Origin: Fibrobacter sp. UBA7003
GTDB lineage: Bacteria > Fibrobacterota > Fibrobacteria > Fibrobacterales > Fibrobacteraceae
Direction: 5' to 3'
DNA length: 64,000 bases
NCBI GenBank assembly: GCA_002449765.1
Contig: DJXN01000005.1
Span: 1-64,000 of the forward strand
Shown here one piece after another: positions 56,453 to 64,000 of this stretch (positions within the stretch are counted from its first letter, which is position 1; the number at the start of each line of letters is the position of its first letter). The notes beneath the pieces were generated by a model. That model was not told the DNA's origin. It saw only the letters and a list, made by a program, of their open reading frames with translations, and did no database searches. Both the position numbers and the translations under genes were made by a program.

Positions 56453-57433
56453 ATGAAGTTCAGATTACGACTAGGCAAGTTTTTACTATCCGTAACGGCC
56501 GTTTTTTGGGCAAGTTGCTCCGACAACGCCCAGCCCCTTTACGGCACTATTGGCACCGACGATTCCGCCCCGGAATCGAGCGAGTCCCTCAAACCGCCTT
56601 CTTCGGCCTCTATTGAAGAGACATCCAGCAGTTCCGAAGCGACATCGAGCGAATCTCCCGAATCGTCTTCCTCGACTCCGGCAGAAAACCTCTCCAGCAG
56701 CAGCGCCGAGCAATACAGGCTCGCCAGCGATTCGAGCGTCACCTGCACCTCAGAGCAAATCATCTACAGTGAATGTGTGTACTTAAGCACAAAAAGTGAT
56801 AGGTCCAGAACCTGTCCTTCTCTACAAGCTGATCTAGAGAACAATACGACACGTTCTATCGAGGAATTGGCCGAAATAGAAGACGACCTGGAAAATTGCT
56901 CCGACTTCTATGCGGAACCTGTTTACGGGGTTCCTGCATGCATGAACCAAATGAGAGTCCGCTTTGAATACAAGTGTTCCGACGGCAAGACCTATACAAA
57001 TTTAAGGGCGAAGGATGGGCTAATTTATACAGAAGCCGCATATGACAGTTTGTTCAACAGCAGTTCCAGTTTCACTAGCAGCTCCAGCGAGGCTTCCAGC
57101 AGTTCCGCGGCCCCGTCCCCGCTTTGCCAAAAAACGGATTTCGCAGAAAAAAACGAAGTTTCCAACAACTGTATAAATGAAAAACTGGACAGTCTCGCTG
57201 CAGCCGGCGAAAACGTCACCGACAGCGTACGCACATGCGTCAATCGTTCGTTCCCGTATGACGAGGGCGAATACGCAAGGACCCAGATTTGTGACGGCGA
57301 CACGACCGTAAACCCGCGCTACCAGGCAAAACTGGACTCCATCCGCGAAGAAGTCGGCAAGGCAATCAAGGACTGTAAAACGCCCGATGTTCCGGCCGAT
57401 AGCACAAAAGCACCCGCAGACAGTCTTCTCTAG
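56453..57433 (+). CDS. Ser-rich-linker lipoprotein of unknown function
   Basis: The lipoprotein signal ends FWASC (Cys22). A Ser/Glu/Pro-rich linker spans ~35-90 (SSSSEATSSESPESSSS), followed by a cysteine-containing region (CTSEQIIYSECVYL, FEYKCSDGKTYTN), a second Ser-rich linker near 203-222 and a C-terminal helical part with several Cys. Even Cys number suggests disulfides and a periplasmic or surface location. I recognise no domain. It is divergent from the lipoprotein-GH57 operon, has AGGAGG before the ATG, and is 326 residues long. Confidence 0.75.
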   Translation: MKFRLRLGKFLLSVTAVFWASCSDNAQPLYGTIGTDDSAPESSESLKPPSSASIEETSSSSEATSSESPESSSSTPAENLSSSSAEQYRLASDSSVTCTSEQIIYSECVYLSTKSDRSRTCPSLQADLENNTTRSIEELAEIEDDLENCSDFYAEPVYGVPACMNQMRVRFEYKCSDGKTYTNLRAKDGLIYTEAAYDSLFNSSSSFTSSSSEASSSSAAPSPLCQKTDFAEKNEVSNNCINEKLDSLAAAGENVTDSVRTCVNRSFPYDEGEYARTQICDGDTTVNPRYQAKLDSIREEVGKAIKDCKTPDVPADSTKAPADSLL

Positions 57434-57444
57434 CAACAAACAAC

Positions 57445-57460
57445 TGGCAACTAGTTGCCA
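57445..57460. promoter_or_regulatory. Perfect 16-bp palindrome upstream of thrC
   Basis: TGGCAACTAGTTGCCA ends seven bases before the TATATTTG element of thrC, where a regulator or upstream promoter contact would lie. Could also end the previous transcript, but no T-run follows. Confidence 0.5.
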
Positions 57461-57467
57461 CAATTGC

Positions 57468-57475
57468 TATATTTG
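57468..57475 (+). promoter_or_regulatory. thrC: TATATTTG -7-like promoter element for thrC
   Basis: Exact TAnnTTTG match 24 bases before the ATG, with AAGAGGAC as ribosome-binding site in the leader. Confidence 0.55.
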
Positions 57476-57499
57476 CGCTCGTAAAATCAAGAGGACATT

Positions 57500-58840
57500 A
57501 TGGCCCAATTCAACGCGCATTTCAGGAACATCAACGGGGACGATACTTACCCGCTGACCGACGTCATTTACAGGAGCAAGGTGGACGGAAGCCTGCTCGA
57601 AGTCGAACATGACCGTGCAGCACTTGCCGAGAAGAGCCCCGACGAATGGAAGAAGCTCTTTGCCGAACGCCGCATGAGCTTTGAACCGGCCGACATGAGC
57701 GGCATCTGGAGCAAGCGCGAAATGGTGCTCCCCGACATGCCCCTCGAAGACATCGTCACGATGCGCGAAGGCTGGAGCCCGCTCTTTGACGCGGCCCCGC
57801 TGGCCAAGGAAATGGGCATCAAGAGCCTGAAGGTGAAGCTCTGTGGCAACTCCCACACGGGCAGCTTCAAGGACCTCGGCATGACGGTCCTCGTGAGCCA
57901 GGTGAACCACATTATCAAGAAGAAGATTCACGAAATAGACGCCGTGGCCTGCGCCTCTACCGGCGACACCTCCGCAGCCTTGAGCGCCTACTGCGCGAAG
58001 GCCGGCATTCCGAGCATCGTGTTCCTCCCCGCCGGGAAGACCAGCGTCGCCCAGCTGATTCAGCCGATTTCTAACGGCAGCATCGTGCTCGCCCTTGACA
58101 CCGACTTTGACGGTTGCATGAAGATTGTGCAGCAGGTCACCGCCGACAACCGCATCTACCTCGCAAACTCCATGAACAGCCTCCGCGTGGAAGGCCAGAA
58201 GACCATTTCTCCGGAAATCTGCCAGGAAATGGGCTGGAAGGTTCCCGACACCGTAATTATCCCGGGCGGAAACCTCGGCAACGTGAGCGCCCTCGCGAAG
58301 GGTTTCGAAGACTGCAAGGCTATGGGCCTTATCGACCGCATTCCTCGCATTATCGTCGCCCAGGCCGAGAACGCCAACCCGTTCTACCAGGCCTACGAAC
58401 GCGGCTTCGACAAGCTCGTCCCGATGCAGGCGAAGAAGACGCTCGCATCTGCCATCCAGATCGGTAACCCGGTCAGCTACCCGAAGGCCGTACGCGCCAT
58501 CCAGAAGACGAACGGCATGGTGGTGAGCGTTACCGAAGAAGAACTCGCGAACGCCGCCCACCGCGGCGACCGCATCGGTCTCTACTGCTGCCCGCATACG
58601 GGTGTCGCCCTCGGTGCCCTCGAAAAGCTCGTGGCCGCGGGCAAGATTGACAAGGAAGAGAACGTGGTCGTCATCAGCACGGCACACGGACTCAAGTTCA
58701 CCGAATTCAAGGTGGGCTACCACGAAAAGAAGCTCGAGAATATCTGCTCCAAGTTCGCGAACCCCGTGTTCAAGGCTCCGGCAGACCTCGGCGCCGTCAT
58801 GGACATCCTCAAAAAAGAGATGGCTGAACGCCGCCGCTAG
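57500..58840 (+). CDS. thrC: Threonine synthase
   Basis: This PLP enzyme makes threonine from O-phosphohomoserine. The PLP-lysine motif is GNSHTGSFKDLGM (about Lys124), with ASTGDTSAALSAYCAKAG and the phosphate-binding PGGNLGNVSAL further on. The N-terminal segment DTYPLTDVIYRSKVDGSLLE is typical of the shorter bacterial class. Length, 446 residues, is normal. It stands alone with its own promoter-like element, palindrome and terminator. Confidence 0.95.
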   Translation: MAQFNAHFRNINGDDTYPLTDVIYRSKVDGSLLEVEHDRAALAEKSPDEWKKLFAERRMSFEPADMSGIWSKREMVLPDMPLEDIVTMREGWSPLFDAAPLAKEMGIKSLKVKLCGNSHTGSFKDLGMTVLVSQVNHIIKKKIHEIDAVACASTGDTSAALSAYCAKAGIPSIVFLPAGKTSVAQLIQPISNGSIVLALDTDFDGCMKIVQQVTADNRIYLANSMNSLRVEGQKTISPEICQEMGWKVPDTVIIPGGNLGNVSALAKGFEDCKAMGLIDRIPRIIVAQAENANPFYQAYERGFDKLVPMQAKKTLASAIQIGNPVSYPKAVRAIQKTNGMVVSVTEEELANAAHRGDRIGLYCCPHTGVALGALEKLVAAGKIDKEENVVVISTAHGLKFTEFKVGYHEKKLENICSKFANPVFKAPADLGAVMDILKKEMAERRR

Positions 58841-58848
58841 CGATTGTC

Positions 58849-58876
58849 ATCCCCGCGCAGGCGGGGATCTTTTTTT
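58849..58876 (+). terminator. Intrinsic terminator after thrC
   Basis: ATCCCCGC-gcag-GCGGGGAT with a T7 run, nine bases after the thrC stop. Confidence 0.9.
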
Positions 58877-58886
58877 AATGAAAGGA

Positions 58887-58913
58887 AAAGGCCCCGCTTT
58901 TGCGGAGCCTTTC
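58887..58913. terminator. Second hairpin, terminator for the reverse gene
   Basis: AAAGGCCCCGC-TTTT-GCGGAGCCTTT (one mismatch), 17 bases beyond the stop of the large secreted protein gene on the minus strand, with a T-run (CCTTTTCCTTTCA) on that side. Confidence 0.8.
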
Positions 58914-58929
58914 TCATATCCATTCTAGG

Positions 58930-61900
58930 CTATTTCTTTTTCTTGCGGCGCACGCCCCACTTGTCCTTGATTTCTTCTTCGATCCTCTTCTTCTCGTAGC
59001 GCACGACCATCTTGAACTGAACGGTGTAAACACCCGTTCCTACGAAGCGTCCGCGGTGATCCTTGAAGTTCCAGTTCACGAAGATCTTCTGGTCAGACTC
59101 AAGGCAGTTTCCGCCGAACTTCGGGCTGTTGCACGGCACTATGATAGTCGTGTCGTTCACGTACTGTCCCAGATGATCGTAGTAGTTCACGACGAAGGTA
59201 ATGAACACCTTTTCCGGGTCGAGAGAATCGAGGACGGACGGGTCCACAGTACCGTCGGCAGATATCTGCGCGCGGTCAAGCAACTGCGGCACAAACCTCT
59301 CGCCTAGCTGCACCAGCTGGCCCAGCGCACCCTCCTTCTCCATGTCCTCCTTGGTCGTGGAGCCCGGCATGTAGCGCAGGGTAACGGAACTGAGCGTCTG
59401 CAACACTTCGTCTTCGCCATCGAAGGTTCCCATGTTGGTCGCTTCCACGAGGTGGTTCAGGAGGCCTGCAATCACGACCGGGCTCGGATCCTCACCCGCG
59501 ACGTTGCCGAAGTTGTCCTGGATGACGCTCTTTGCGCCCTTCACGACCATGAGCGAATCGCCCGGGAGAATCGTCGAGACGCTACCGTCGATGATGACCT
59601 TCGCGCTCAGGCCGTCCGGAGACCAGTCGATACCCTTCGGCATGATGTCGATTGTATCCTTGCCGTGGATGTAGCTGAAGAAGTCGTTGCCCTTCAAATC
59701 CTTGTACTTGATAACCTCGGAGAAGTAGACAATCAGCGTGTCCGCCTTCTTGCCGTAGCTGAGCGTCACGGCAGAAACTACCGGCGACATCTTGTCGACA
59801 ATAGGTGCGGCCTCTTCGCTAACGAAAGTCTGGCCCAGCACGTCGTAATAGCTATACACCGTCGCCGGCGGGAGCGACTCACTAATGTCCGTCACGCCCT
59901 TCGCAATCTGGGTCGTCGAATGGACCTTCCAGACCACGCGGCTAGAATCCTTTCCGTCGAAGCTCAAGTCGGCAGGCTGGGCCTGCAGCTGGATCATCAT
60001 TCCACGCTGGCTGTACCACGGGAATGTCATGTAGAGCATGGAGAGTTCCTTCGCGGTCAGAGGCTCATCAAAATTCGTGACAATCTGGTCGAGGACACCA
60101 TCGCCATCCGTATCCCAGTATTCCGCATTGGCCACAGAAGGCAGGCGGTCCACAACAGATACCGGCACCTCGCGGTCAAACTCGTCGGAAGTAATATATT
60201 TCAGGTTCGAGAGTTGAACATTGGGATGCAGGGACACGCTGTCGCGCATGTCGCCCTTGAGGCCCATCTTTTCGCCCACGAGAATCACCATGTTCCTGGT
60301 CGGCATGTAGATGTTGGTAATCTGGTCCAGGTTGAAACCGTAGCGCTCGGCTTCCTGCTTGAGCATCAACAACTGTTCCGGAGACGAGACATCCTTCGGG
60401 ATGAGGTCGATGTTGAATTCCACGAACAGAGAATCGCGGCCTCTCTCGTTCCTGATGGCAAACGCATTCTTGATGACCTGGCTACCGACCTCGACAAGGT
60501 TGGCATCGCGGACGTAGGTCGTCCCGTCGTTTTCATCGGCATACGTGATAATTGCACGCGCGTTATCCGGGAACTTTTCGGGGAAGACGTCTTCCAGGTC
60601 GGACACATCCAGCAAAATGCGGTCTCGGCCTGCATTCAGCTGCGGCAAATTCTTGGTCTTGAGCGTATCGCCGTTCACATAGAGCATCACCGAGGCCACC
60701 TTCAAATCGGAGCGCACGGAATCCTTCAGGACAATTTCCACATAGTCAAGTGCCTTGTTTCCGTCGGAGTCCTTGATATAGCCAAGTTCCGAATCAGGGA
60801 TCGGGTCGTAGAAGTTGATGTTGTCTATAATCACCGTCGTATTCTTCACGGGATCGTAGACGATGATGGAACCGCCATCGACAACCTTGTCCGCAGTCAC
60901 CCAAATCGTAACGGAACCGTCGGCATTGACGTGGATGGTATCGCTCGCGTTCGGATTTTTGGGGTCAATCAAGGTCAGGCCCGAATTGGTCGCGAACACG
61001 AGACTATCCAGATCCGTTCCAAAATACTCCGCGATCTTTGCGGAATCGAGCGTAAGGGCAACCACCTGGCCTACGCGAGCGGAATCGAGATTCGAATTCA
61101 CATGGAGGTCGAGAGAAATGCTCGAGGGGTTATTCTCTTCCATGTAGTAGTTTTCGCCTATCTTAATCAGGCCCGTTCCGCTTGCAGAATCCACAGGAAT
61201 GAGGACGACCACTTCCGAAACGATGGAGTCACCCTTCTCGAATTTGTCATCGGACGGATAGAAGTCGATACCTCCGCTGCTGGAGAGGTCGAAATCCTCG
61301 AAGCCAACATATACCCTAGAGGAACTGGAGCCGAAATCGATATCCTCGGAACCGGCCTTGTTGCTCGAAGAGCTGACCGTCGAAGAACCGTCCGAACTTC
61401 CCGGATTCTCACCGGCAGACGAGCCGGGGTTGTTGCCGCTGCTGCTGCCCGGATTTTCGCCCGTAGAGGAACCGGGGTTGTTGCCGCTAGAACTGCCCGG
61501 ATTCTCGCCAGTAGAGGAGCCGGGGTTGTTGCCGCTGCTGCTGCCCGGATTCTCGCCGGTAGACGAGCCGGGGTTGTTGCCGCTGCTGCTGCCCGGATTT
61601 TCGCCCGTAGAGGAACCAGGGTTATTGCCGCTGCTGCTACCCGGATTCTCGCCGGTAGAGGAACCGGGATTGTTGCCCGAAGAACTGGACTTCGCGCTGC
61701 TGCTCGACTTGCCAGAACTGGAGCTCTTGCCGGAGCTGCTCGATTTCGCGCTGCTGGAAGACTCCTCGTAAGTAATACGCGAAGAACTGAAACCGACGCT
61801 GCTGCTCGAGAGATCCTCGTCCTCGCCCGTATTCGCACCGGTACGCACGACACCTGCACCCGAAAGCGGAGCCAGGTCATCGAGGAAGTTGTCTATCCAC

Positions 61901-63117
61901 TGCAAGTGAACGAGCACGTTGTCGTTGATGTACTTGTTCGGGTTCGCCGCATAGTCCACGAACACGAGGTGACCCGTATTGCTAGCGACAAACAGGTGAC
62001 CCATGCCATCGACCGTACCCTGGTCCAGACGCCAGCCAACATACGTTCCGTTGTCCTTGGTTCTCGGCAAGGTAAGGTGCGTAGAATCTTCTTCGAAGAA
62101 ATAATCGCGCAAATCAATAAAAGCGACAACTTTTGCCGTCATTTTGTTGTTCTTTACTTCGGGCTTAATCTGTACAATGCGGGCACCACCGAACACGAAA
62201 ATTGTCTCGGAATACGGGTCGTACGTACCGCCGTGCGCCCCTTCCAGGGAGTCTATCAAGATTTTCGTTTTTAGCTTCGTAATGACGGAATCGTCCACCT
62301 CGCCACCGATAGAATCCTTGTTCGAACTGGTCACCTTGGTCCAAATCGTATCGGTAACGTAGCCGAAATAGGCGCCAGCCCTCTTTTTCGCCTTGGATTC
62401 AGGAGAGCAAGGCGTTCCCGTGACGCTAGTTTCACAGCCTCCCCCAAAGTAGTCGGAATACGTGAAGAACGCATTGCCGTCCTTGTCCCATATAAGTGTC
62501 GCCAGTTTATCTTTTTTCAGGCGGTCCGAGGGGTCGGGCTCCAGCACCACCTTGTAGCCCTTGTCCGCAAAATTTTTCTTTTCGGGGTGATCCTTGTCTA
62601 TCTTGGTCGAGAACCTGAAGAGGTAGCCGGGGATACCTGCCGCCCAGAGCCAATCCTGGTTCGGGTCCATCATCAAATGCCAGAAACCGTCCGTGCTGCC
62701 AAACGGGGTCGCAGTCTTCACAACGCACTTACCGCCTTCCTTCTTTGCAGTCTTGCTCACCTTGTGAATGTTTCTGCCCTGTGCCGCAACGAGGAGGTCT
62801 CCGTCCGGGTGATGCACGATACCATCAGCACCGACCATGCCGTCAGACGCATTCGAGGTACAGAGAGTCTCCTTATTGAGAAGCTGCAGGTAACCCGCGC
62901 CATCGTAATAGTAGCTCAGGTTCTTCACACGGTCGCTCTGGCTATACTTCGTATAATACAGGGTCGCCTTAGTGGAGGCGTGAGGAACAATATCGCCGAC
63001 CTGCTGAATCCAGATACCGGTCGCCGGGTTTTCCGGCGCCGCAATGGTCCCTCCCGCAGCAAGGGCAGTCCCCGCAGCAGCGACACACATCAAGAACAAT
63101 TTTGCCAACGTTTTCAT
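58930..63117 (-). CDS. Large secreted multidomain protein with Ser/Gly/Pro repeat linker
   Basis: The 1395-residue product has a signal peptide (LFLMCVAAAGTALA) and GGAGG upstream. The N-terminal ~430 residues look like a beta-propeller or similar (GIVHHPDGDLLVAAQGRNIHKVSK, WLWAAGIPGYLFRFS, EGAHGGTYDPYSETIFVFGGARI). A Ser/Gly/Asn linker follows, with six 16-residue units of the type NPGSSTGENPGSSSGN encoded by a 48-bp tandem repeat at 61400-61687. After that come beta-rich Ig-like domains. The end has FKDHRGRFVGTGVYTVQFKM and a basic tail WGVRRKKKK. It is followed upstream by a related gene ending the same way. Likely a surface protein. Confidence 0.8.
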   Translation of the reverse strand: MKTLAKLFLMCVAAAGTALAAGGTIAAPENPATGIWIQQVGDIVPHASTKATLYYTKYSQSDRVKNLSYYYDGAGYLQLLNKETLCTSNASDGMVGADGIVHHPDGDLLVAAQGRNIHKVSKTAKKEGGKCVVKTATPFGSTDGFWHLMMDPNQDWLWAAGIPGYLFRFSTKIDKDHPEKKNFADKGYKVVLEPDPSDRLKKDKLATLIWDKDGNAFFTYSDYFGGGCETSVTGTPCSPESKAKKRAGAYFGYVTDTIWTKVTSSNKDSIGGEVDDSVITKLKTKILIDSLEGAHGGTYDPYSETIFVFGGARIVQIKPEVKNNKMTAKVVAFIDLRDYFFEEDSTHLTLPRTKDNGTYVGWRLDQGTVDGMGHLFVASNTGHLVFVDYAANPNKYINDNVLVHLQWIDNFLDDLAPLSGAGVVRTGANTGEDEDLSSSSVGFSSSRITYEESSSSAKSSSSGKSSSSGKSSSSAKSSSSGNNPGSSTGENPGSSSGNNPGSSTGENPGSSSGNNPGSSTGENPGSSSGNNPGSSTGENPGSSSGNNPGSSTGENPGSSSGNNPGSSAGENPGSSDGSSTVSSSSNKAGSEDIDFGSSSSRVYVGFEDFDLSSSGGIDFYPSDDKFEKGDSIVSEVVVLIPVDSASGTGLIKIGENYYMEENNPSSISLDLHVNSNLDSARVGQVVALTLDSAKIAEYFGTDLDSLVFATNSGLTLIDPKNPNASDTIHVNADGSVTIWVTADKVVDGGSIIVYDPVKNTTVIIDNINFYDPIPDSELGYIKDSDGNKALDYVEIVLKDSVRSDLKVASVMLYVNGDTLKTKNLPQLNAGRDRILLDVSDLEDVFPEKFPDNARAIITYADENDGTTYVRDANLVEVGSQVIKNAFAIRNERGRDSLFVEFNIDLIPKDVSSPEQLLMLKQEAERYGFNLDQITNIYMPTRNMVILVGEKMGLKGDMRDSVSLHPNVQLSNLKYITSDEFDREVPVSVVDRLPSVANAEYWDTDGDGVLDQIVTNFDEPLTAKELSMLYMTFPWYSQRGMMIQLQAQPADLSFDGKDSSRVVWKVHSTTQIAKGVTDISESLPPATVYSYYDVLGQTFVSEEAAPIVDKMSPVVSAVTLSYGKKADTLIVYFSEVIKYKDLKGNDFFSYIHGKDTIDIMPKGIDWSPDGLSAKVIIDGSVSTILPGDSLMVVKGAKSVIQDNFGNVAGEDPSPVVIAGLLNHLVEATNMGTFDGEDEVLQTLSSVTLRYMPGSTTKEDMEKEGALGQLVQLGERFVPQLLDRAQISADGTVDPSVLDSLDPEKVFITFVVNYYDHLGQYVNDTTIIVPCNSPKFGGNCLESDQKIFVNWNFKDHRGRFVGTGVYTVQFKMVVRYEKKRIEEEIKDKWGVRRKKKK
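61400..61687. repeat. Six 48-bp tandem repeats encoding the Ser/Gly/Pro linker
   Basis: Units start with CCCGGATT at 61400, 61448, 61496, 61544, 61592 and 61640. Copies differ mainly at synonymous positions and code in frame for a 16-residue unit. Confidence 0.95.
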
Positions 63118-63141
63118 AGCGTCAACCTCCGAAAAATTCTA

Positions 63142-64000
63142 CTACCTGGAACGAATCTTGCGAGACCCGGTGATGCCCCAGTTGTAGAACCTTTCCACCT
63201 TGAAATTTTCCTTGGCACCGTAGACGCGAACCTTGAAGTGCGCGACATAGGCACCGACCGCCACACGCCTACCGTTGTCGGCAAGCATGTTCCAGCGCAA
63301 ATACAGCTGATGGGGATTCTCGAAGCAGTTGCCATCGAACAAATCCTTGTCGTCGCAGCGAATCTTCTGCGATGCACCTGCGACATACGTCCCCAAATTC
63401 GTGTAGACGCGGAGTTCCCATTCGAGCCCGACCTTCGAGAGGTCCATCTCGCGGGAATCCTTTTCCATAATCGTAGAGAAGCTCACATCCATCAGCACGC
63501 CCAGGTTCTTCTTCGCCTCCTCGGAGGAAAGGTTGTCGGCGACATCGAAAGTAATGGCGTCCTGCGCCGACTCGTCAATATCTTCCCTCGAAGCAAAGGC
63601 GTAGTTCTGCATGATAACGCGCGGGTCGCCCTCGACCATTTCGGCAGGAGCAAGTCCCGAAGCGCCGTTTCCATCCTTGTCGACAAAGCTCGCGCACTGC
63701 GTATCGAGTTTCACGGAATCGGCCGGATTCATGCGTTCCACGAGCCGTGTGCCGCTTTCCATGCGGATTTCGGCAGACTTGCCGTCGGCAGTCCATTCGA
63801 CCGCAGAGAACGGAATCGACTTCCACTCGCCATCCACGTAGAACTGGAAGGCGTTCTCGAATTCGAGCGTGCTCACGTTCTTGTAGTCAATTGCTTCGGA
63901 GAACTCTATCTTGAACACGTCGGAGGCCATCTTCTGGTAGGACTCCGGCATGAGGAACGTTCCCGATATGACCGGCGCCATGCGGTCATTCATCGCGACT
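63142..64000 (-). CDS. C-terminal part of a second large secreted protein related to the 58930 product (5' truncated)
   Basis: The frame is open to the window edge (at least 283 residues plus a few). It reads a beta-rich domain with FKIEFSEAIDYKNVSTLEFENAF, similar to YFSEVIKYKDLKGNDFFSY in the neighbour, and a closing module LRWNMLADNGRRVAVGAYVAHFKVRVYG with the tail FYNWGITGSRKIRSR. Sequence order parallels the end of the 58930 product (VNWNFKDHRGRFVGTGVY, WGVRRKKKK), so the two are probably paralogues in one operon, 24 bases apart. No start or signal is visible. Confidence 0.8.
   Translation of the reverse strand, partial: VAMNDRMAPVISGTFLMPESYQKMASDVFKIEFSEAIDYKNVSTLEFENAFQFYVDGEWKSIPFSAVEWTADGKSAEIRMESGTRLVERMNPADSVKLDTQCASFVDKDGNGASGLAPAEMVEGDPRVIMQNYAFASREDIDESAQDAITFDVADNLSSEEAKKNLGVLMDVSFSTIMEKDSREMDLSKVGLEWELRVYTNLGTYVAGASQKIRCDDKDLFDGNCFENPHQLYLRWNMLADNGRRVAVGAYVAHFKVRVYGAKENFKVERFYNWGITGSRKIRSR

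Noticed and set aside
61400..61687. CRISPR or intergenic satellite
   Set aside because: The 48-bp units are contiguous, in frame and code for a Ser/Gly/Pro linker.
59452..62274. 940-codon open frame opposite the large secreted protein gene
   Set aside because: Antisense shadow; its Ala/Arg repeats come from the 48-bp array read on the wrong strand.

Overview
The window looks like chromosomal DNA from a member of the genus Fibrobacter (phylum Fibrobacterota) or a close relative. The evidence is a lipoprotein with two FISUMP-type domains (Fibrobacter succinogenes major paralogous domain), a large fibro-slime protein, several secreted proteins with serine-rich linkers, and Gram-negative features (lipoproteins, beta-barrel outer membrane proteins, RND transporter). 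Coding density is high, genes prefer G or C at third positions, and no gene-free gap reaches 300 bases. I see no tRNA, rRNA, insertion sequence, CRISPR array or prophage structural gene.

Layout. 1-4.4 kb: end of an NPCBM-domain protein, a GtrB-type glycosyltransferase, then a reverse pair (FISUMP lipoprotein and a membrane-anchored exported protein). 4.6-9.4 kb: information-processing block gmk, rpsP-rimM-trmD-rplS, followed by two tandem cNMP-binding-domain proteins. 9.4-13.1 kb: yajC, def, a SpoIID-like protein and a methylthiotransferase of the archaeal/eukaryotic CDKAL1 type. 13.2-20.5 kb: fibro-slime protein, outer membrane proteins, argG. 20.6-27.6 kb: trpS, an RNase D-like nuclease, a membrane-anchored 5-FTHF cyclo-ligase-like protein, a SpoU methyltransferase, a primase-like/RecA-like fusion and a TrmA-like protein that seems to lack its catalytic cysteine. 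27.6-36.1 kb: LysM protein, a possible 38-residue membrane peptide, a sensor kinase/response regulator pair, a TPR/PQQ protein and an oligopeptide-binding lipoprotein. 36.2-38.9 kb: pssA converging on mpaA, a DD-carboxypeptidase and ruvC. 39-45.9 kb: a T7 gp4-like primase-helicase with degenerate active sites, two glycosyltransferases and an RND transporter. 46-50.5 kb: rpiB, an SRPBCC-like protein, a UbiD-family decarboxylase, a secreted HExxH protein, then a palindromic repeat array. 50.7-57.4 kb: a four-gene reverse operon (lipoprotein, FadL-like barrel, DUF4912, GH57 branching enzyme) and a divergent Ser-rich lipoprotein. 57.5-64 kb: thrC and two large related secreted proteins.

The most unusual items are the two primase-helicase-like proteins, each missing residues expected for primer synthesis; the CDKAL1-type methylthiotransferase; the TrmA-like protein without its cysteine; the three palindromic 38-39-bp repeats at 50.5 kb; and a recurrent TAnnTTT(G) element before many operons that resembles the Bacteroidota -7 promoter element and often lies only 4-6 bases before the start codon. 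All calls come from reading the sequence. Family names rest on remembered motifs, not on database searches.
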